From positions 1 to 64,000 of the forward strand of contig LUCM01000228.1 of NCBI GenBank assembly GCA_008360955.1: a stretch of 64,000 bases of DNA, read 5' to 3'. Positions 63,423 to 64,000 of the stretch are shown here, one piece after another. The DNA is from Fasciolopsis buskii. Lineage: Eukaryota > Platyhelminthes > Trematoda > Plagiorchiida > Fasciolidae. The position numbers and the translations under genes were made by a program. The notes under the pieces are model-generated. The model had not been told where the DNA came from, searched no databases, and saw only the letters and a program-made list of their open reading frames with translations. Numbering within the stretch: the first letter of the stretch is position 1; every line of letters starts with the position of its first letter.

Positions 63423-64000
63423 CTGTACAGGCCCTTTTGTAAGTAGTATTGATTTCATGTTATTTTCTTATTTACTTTTTACTTTAGTAATCTTTAAAAC
63501 AGTTTCTAATGAACACTTGGAGGATTCATACAGGGATTTTGATCATTATTCTCCCAACAGCCTGCAATCCAAATTCCATTATCCACGTAAAGATTGATCC
63601 CTTATCTGTCCTTGTTAGACGCTTTTCTTCAACGGATATTCATCAACTCCGTGAAAACTATGGTCCAAACGCTGTCCTGGATACCACTAAGCTCTTGGAC
63701 AGAAAAATCAAACTCGCCAGATCTATTGTCCGCTGAACGGCTCAGCGCTTCGACTCTTATCCGATCGTTGACTCACGTAAGTCGGGAGCGCTTCTCCAGG
63801 GAATGGAAATGTTTGAATCTGTAAACAAGGAAGAAGAAAATCTTTCGAGCCGGAGCTAAGTAGATGAGAGGGGCAGTATCGAAAACCGCAGAAGATCGTG
63901 CACAACAGTAGGGTTGAATTGTACGCTTGGACTAGGCATTTCGAAATGTCAACTTTAATACAACTTCGCCACGCTAACAACTACGTCACGTGATTTGGCT
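63423..64000. other. Right end, no recognised gene
   Basis: Overlapping frames on both strands lack support. The last bases contain TCACGTGATTTGGC, also present at 55336-55349 near the start of the RTE endonuclease, so a repeat edge may be cut by the window end. Confidence 0.35.

Overview
The window looks like nuclear DNA of a parasitic flatworm, most likely a digenean trematode. The evidence is the very low gene density, short exons with GT-AG borders separated by kilobase-scale introns, and many decayed non-LTR retrotransposons of two kinds: RTE-like copies with the FETTSSVRQGC and SVLLYG motifs, and CR1/Perere-like copies with RPIALTPFGLEL, FLDYSSAFDSV and YADD. tRNA-derived SINE-like repeats are also present. 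No bacterial or organellar genes, rRNA, intact tRNA genes or CRISPR arrays were seen. Species was not determined.

The main finding is a split + strand gene that no single open frame shows. Fourteen short coding blocks between 8074 and 59739 each have plausible splice borders, and every donor phase matches the next acceptor phase. Joined, they give one uninterrupted 535-residue protein that is hydrophilic, rich in Glu, Gln, Arg and Leu, and mostly coiled coil. I do not recognise its family. The gene takes about 51.7 kb for 1.6 kb of coding sequence; intron 2 alone is about 17.7 kb. Its stop codon lies inside a perfect GTAAGT donor, and a further open block at 60508-60607 suggests an alternative or ancestral longer C-terminus.

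Layout. 1-665 is an antisense CR1-like fragment. 2216-2353 is the acidic last exon of an upstream + strand gene. 2690-7140 is a cluster of RTE remnants, including a tail-to-tail pair. 8074-8360 holds exons 1 and 2 of the coiled-coil gene. Intron 2 (8361-26050) contains a CR1-like copy (10630-11700), an almost G-free A/C-rich block (15967-16590), a foldback repeat (17395-17690) and an antisense CR1-like copy (17695-19200). 26051-59739 holds exons 3-14. Their introns carry SINE-like repeats, a possible coiled-coil retropseudogene (35400-36600), orphan exon-like blocks (30994, 41015, 42098, 48280) and a long degraded RTE copy (54540-57110). 60995-61842 is an assembly gap. The right end may hold one Cys-rich minus-strand exon (63276-63422).

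The genes here do not form a pathway. The picture is one large structural-type gene whose introns have been loaded with dead retroelements. All exon calls come from reading frame, splice consensus and phase agreement only; no transcript or database comparison was available.
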